A stretch of 61,048 nucleotides of DNA from an uncultured Muribaculaceae bacterium (GTDB taxonomy: Bacteria; Bacteroidota; Bacteroidia; Bacteroidales; Muribaculaceae): the NCBI GenBank assembly GCA_910584495.1, contig CAJUAR010000005.1, positions 1 to 61,048 of the forward strand. Reading direction: 5' to 3'. The notes beneath the pieces are model-generated. The model was not told where the DNA came from. It ran no database searches and was given only the letters and a program-made list of their open reading frames with translations. This document shows, one piece after another, positions 60,484 to 61,048 of the stretch (the first letter of the stretch is position 1; every line of letters starts with the position of its first letter). The translations under genes were made by a program, and so were the position numbers.

Positions 60484-61028
60484 AATATTCTGTCTGGCAA
60501 TTGTCGCTACTGTGCCTAATCCTGGCATTATGTCGGCCATCTGCTGTATGGGCCAAAGAATTTATGTGTCGCGAAATATCGCTTTCTGAAGGACTTTCGC
60601 AAAGCTATGTGTCGTCGATGGCCCGCGACGATGTCGGTTTCTTGTGGATTGGCACTCGTTTCGGGCTCAACAGATACGATTTTGATCATATAAAGAACTA
60701 TTACAGCAGTCCTACCGATGAAAACACTTTGCCCGACAACTCAATAAGGAGGATATTTGTCGACTCGCATAATACAATATATGTAGCATGCGAAAAAGGA
60801 ACAGCAATATATCGGCGGCAGAGCGATGATTTCCAGCGTCTTACTCTTCCCGATGGCAGACTGTTCAATGTCCGCAGTTTCAAGGAGGAAGAAAATGGCG
60901 TGTTGATGGGTGGCGCCGGAGGCTTTTTTTTCTACGATTATAAATTGGGGAAAATTGTCAAACTCCAAGTGCAAGGCGGTTCGAAATTATACTACACCTT
61001 AAATTCGCAGCTTAATTACTTGTTATAA
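60480..61028 (+). CDS. N-terminal fragment of a hybrid two-component-type sensor (Reg_prop propeller)
   Basis: These 182 residues begin with a signal peptide (LSLLCLILALCRPSAVWA) followed by the start of a periplasmic sensor propeller: LSEGLSQSYVSSMARDDVGFLWIGTRFGLNRYD is the classic Reg_prop opening, then LPDNSIRRIFVDSHNTIYVACEKG. Full hybrid two-component systems run to about 1300-1400 residues with kinase, receiver and AraC-type domains. Here the frame meets TAA at 61026-61028, only 20 bases before the window ends. This is either a frameshift or nonsense mutation, or sequence error near a contig edge. It probably senses a mucin- or N-glycan-derived sugar and controls the divergent operon. 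Confidence 0.75.
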   Translation: MKYSVWQLSLLCLILALCRPSAVWAKEFMCREISLSEGLSQSYVSSMARDDVGFLWIGTRFGLNRYDFDHIKNYYSSPTDENTLPDNSIRRIFVDSHNTIYVACEKGTAIYRRQSDDFQRLTLPDGRLFNVRSFKEEENGVLMGGAGGFFFYDYKLGKIVKLQVQGGSKLYYTLNSQLNYLL

Positions 61029-61048
61029 ATGCAAGTCCTTGACAAACA

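Overview
The window looks like a chromosomal segment of a gut Bacteroidales bacterium, most likely Muribaculaceae or a close relative. This is inferred from three SusC/SusD pairs, many lipoproteins with acidic residues just after the lipidated cysteine, Bacteroidales-type promoters (TTTG, about 20 bp, TAnnTTTG), an ECF sigma/FecR pair, a hybrid two-component-type sensor, and C-terminal tails resembling type IX secretion sorting domains. No species can be named from sequence alone. The segment is essentially a row of polysaccharide utilization loci (PULs).

Region 1 (about 390-20660) is a nearly complete beta-mannan PUL on the + strand. It holds a GH5_7-type mannanase, SusC, SusD, two surface glycan-binding proteins, a GH26 mannanase, a GH3 glycosidase, a second GH26, a GH130 mannosylglucose phosphorylase, an MFS sugar transporter and an AGE-family epimerase. 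Convergent to it, across a strong bidirectional terminator, is manA. The set describes mannan cut outside the cell, mannobiose imported, epimerised to mannosylglucose and phosphorolysed to mannose-1-phosphate plus glucose. Repeated ATAGTGT boxes precede both the GH5 gene and susC, and a striking multi-hairpin element separates the first GH26 gene from GH3.

Region 2 (20771-25126) holds a tRNA-Arg(CCG) with its own promoter and terminator, then a tight minus-strand operon of an SGNH esterase fused to a large C-terminal domain, a GxDLY-type SGNH esterase, and an sn-glycerol-1-phosphate dehydrogenase.

Region 3 (25161-39839) is a sigma/anti-sigma-controlled PUL. An ECF sigma factor and a metallo-beta-lactamase-fold protein face left. 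A FecR anti-sigma factor, an endonuclease/exonuclease/phosphatase-fold lipoprotein, a SusC transducer with an STN signalling domain, SusD, a DUF1735-type/F5_8C surface protein and an unknown secreted protein face right. After a terminator come a sialate O-acetylesterase and an outer-membrane beta-barrel protein.

Region 4 (39846-61028) looks like a host-glycan (mucin or N-glycan) PUL. A nine-gene minus-strand operon encodes an unknown secreted protein, a LamG-LamG-GH18 protein, a small lipoprotein, SusC, SusD, an S1 sulfatase, a GH20 hexosaminidase, a GH2 beta-galactosidase and an unusual GH29-F5_8C-GH16 fusion. Divergent from it are a GH33 sialidase and the N-terminal part of a hybrid two-component-type regulator whose frame stops just before the window ends. 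With the sialate O-acetylesterase, these enzymes could remove sialic acid, its O-acetyl groups, sulfate, fucose, galactose and HexNAc, and make endo-cuts in poly-LacNAc or O-glycan chains.
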